Of a stretch of DNA of 6,891 bases, positions 6,083 through 6,891 are shown one piece after another. The translations under genes were made by a program, and so were the position numbers. The notes under the pieces were generated by a model. That model was not told the DNA's origin. It saw only the letters and a program-made list of their open reading frames with translations, and did not search any database. The first letter of the stretch is position 1. Each line of letters opens with the position of its first letter. This DNA comes from Spirochaetaceae bacterium (GTDB lineage Bacteria > Spirochaetota > Spirochaetia > Treponematales > Breznakiellaceae), in contig JAIRTD010000169.1 in NCBI GenBank assembly GCA_031255115.1, positions 1 to 6,891 of the forward strand, written 5' to 3'.

Positions 6083-6891
6083 ATGAAACATTTCTTCGCC
6101 TGTATGACAAGAAGGCTGGTCCTTCCGGCCCTGTTCCTTGCCGGTTCTTTTAGCCTTTCCGGGGCGGAAATTACCGTCCCCCGGCTGGAGATGATAACCC
6201 GCGGCGCCATGGAAGGAGACGATTTTGTGCTTTCCACGATTGCCGAGGCCGATCTGGCCCTGGAGGGGGGGTACAAATACGCCGCGTATCTGGGCTTTTC
6301 CTTTTCGTCAGGGGACCTGGAGCGGCTGCTGTCCCGCAGAAAGCTGGAGATTGCCCCTTTACCCACCGGAATGCCTCCGGACGAGAATGACTTTAACAAT
6401 CTTGTGGGGGAGTTGGAGGACAGGCTCAACAAGCAGACCACCCTCAATCTCAGGGTTATCAAGGCCACCGCCAGGGAACCTTTGGGCCTTCCGGTTGAAC
6501 TGAGTTACTTCCTCGGAAAAGCCGATGCCTTTGCCTCCGGGGACGATTTTGTCCAGTACTTTGGAACCGCCCCCCTGGGCAGCGATTTTAGGGGTTTTAT
6601 GTACTTTCCCCAGGGCATAGACGGGGACTTTGCCAGCCAGTATTACGGCATACACCAGGTAAACGGCACAGGCCTTTCCCTGGCCTATGTTGGCTCGGAA
6701 AACTTTATTCCCATGGGATATTTTTACCAGGATCTGGGCTTTAGCGATATCAATGGCGATTTTGAGGCCGGCCACTATTCAGGGGACTTGCGGTTTCTCG
6801 TAAACAGCCGCCCCCTGCGTTTTGAGTTTTTTGGCGGCGTGAGCTTTCATCAGGGAGACCGGAACATTTACCGGGGCGGAATACTCGCCCA
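6083..6891 (+). CDS. Exported, probably outer-membrane beta-barrel protein of unknown function (3' end cut by window edge)
   Basis: The frame is open from the ATG at 6083 to the right edge: 269 codons plus two bases. The N-terminus is a clear Sec signal peptide: basic residues R10-R11, hydrophobic core LVLPALFLAG (12-21) and a signal peptidase I site SGA|E after A28. A cysteine at position 7 lies before the core, so it is not a lipobox. The mature part has no transmembrane helix but many short stretches of alternating hydrophobic and polar residues rich in Tyr, Phe and Gly (near 65-75, 136-145, 204-217, 240-269), as in outer-membrane beta-barrels. I do not recognise the family. An in-frame TAA two codons upstream bounds the start; Met8 is an alternative start that would still leave a good signal peptide. 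Neither has a Shine-Dalgarno. It is divergent from cheA, so co-regulation is possible but not shown. Confidence 0.8.
   Translation, partial: MKHFFACMTRRLVLPALFLAGSFSLSGAEITVPRLEMITRGAMEGDDFVLSTIAEADLALEGGYKYAAYLGFSFSSGDLERLLSRRKLEIAPLPTGMPPDENDFNNLVGELEDRLNKQTTLNLRVIKATAREPLGLPVELSYFLGKADAFASGDDFVQYFGTAPLGSDFRGFMYFPQGIDGDFASQYYGIHQVNGTGLSLAYVGSENFIPMGYFYQDLGFSDINGDFEAGHYSGDLRFLVNSRPLRFEFFGGVSFHQGDRNIYRGGILA

Noticed and set aside
6359..6775. Minus-strand frame of 138 codons, and 6055-6468 of 137 codons, at the right end.
   Set aside because: Both lie opposite the plus-strand gene that has a proper signal peptide and beta-strand pattern; neither has a ribosome site or family resemblance.

Overview
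The window looks like a chromosomal piece of a treponeme-like spirochete. The evidence is the minus-strand order cheA – cheW-cheR-like fusion – cheX, the CheW domain joined to a degenerate CheR-type methyltransferase domain, and a CheA with an enlarged dimerization (P3) domain. All three are traits I associate with Treponema-type (F2) chemotaxis. Base composition is balanced to slightly GC-rich by eye, higher than T. denticola and closer to what I recall for environmental or termite-gut treponemes. I cannot name a species.

Layout, left to right. (1) Positions 1-1407, minus strand: the first 469 codons of a 12-TM major facilitator transporter with a charged cytoplasmic C-terminal tail that runs off the left edge. 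(2) 1408-1746: a short intergenic block with a tRNA-Val(GAC) gene on the minus strand, its terminator directly behind it, and a likely promoter in front. (3) 1747-5945, minus strand: three closely spaced genes read cheA, then the cheW–cheR-like fusion, then cheX. (4) 5946-6082: a 137-base divergent intergenic region with a palindromic element. (5) 6083 to the right edge, plus strand: the start of an exported, probably outer-membrane beta-rich protein of unknown function.

How the genes work together. CheA is the chemotaxis histidine kinase. The CheW half of the fusion couples CheA to chemoreceptors, and its CheR-like half resembles a receptor methyltransferase but departs from the family at several cofactor-site positions. 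CheX removes phosphate from CheY-P. In the treponemal operons I remember, cheY follows cheX; here it is absent and a tRNA gene and a transporter follow instead, so the response regulator must be encoded elsewhere.

Expression. The two internal genes of the che operon (cheW-R and cheX) have recognisable Shine-Dalgarno sequences. The three genes that begin transcription units (cheA, the transporter and the exported protein) have none, and each has a -10-like box just upstream of its ATG, which suggests leaderless or nearly leaderless messages. I found no mobile element, CRISPR array or rRNA. The core of the window is a known type of chemotaxis operon; the less usual parts are the degenerate CheR half, the enlarged CheA P3 domain, the missing cheY and the no-SD starts.
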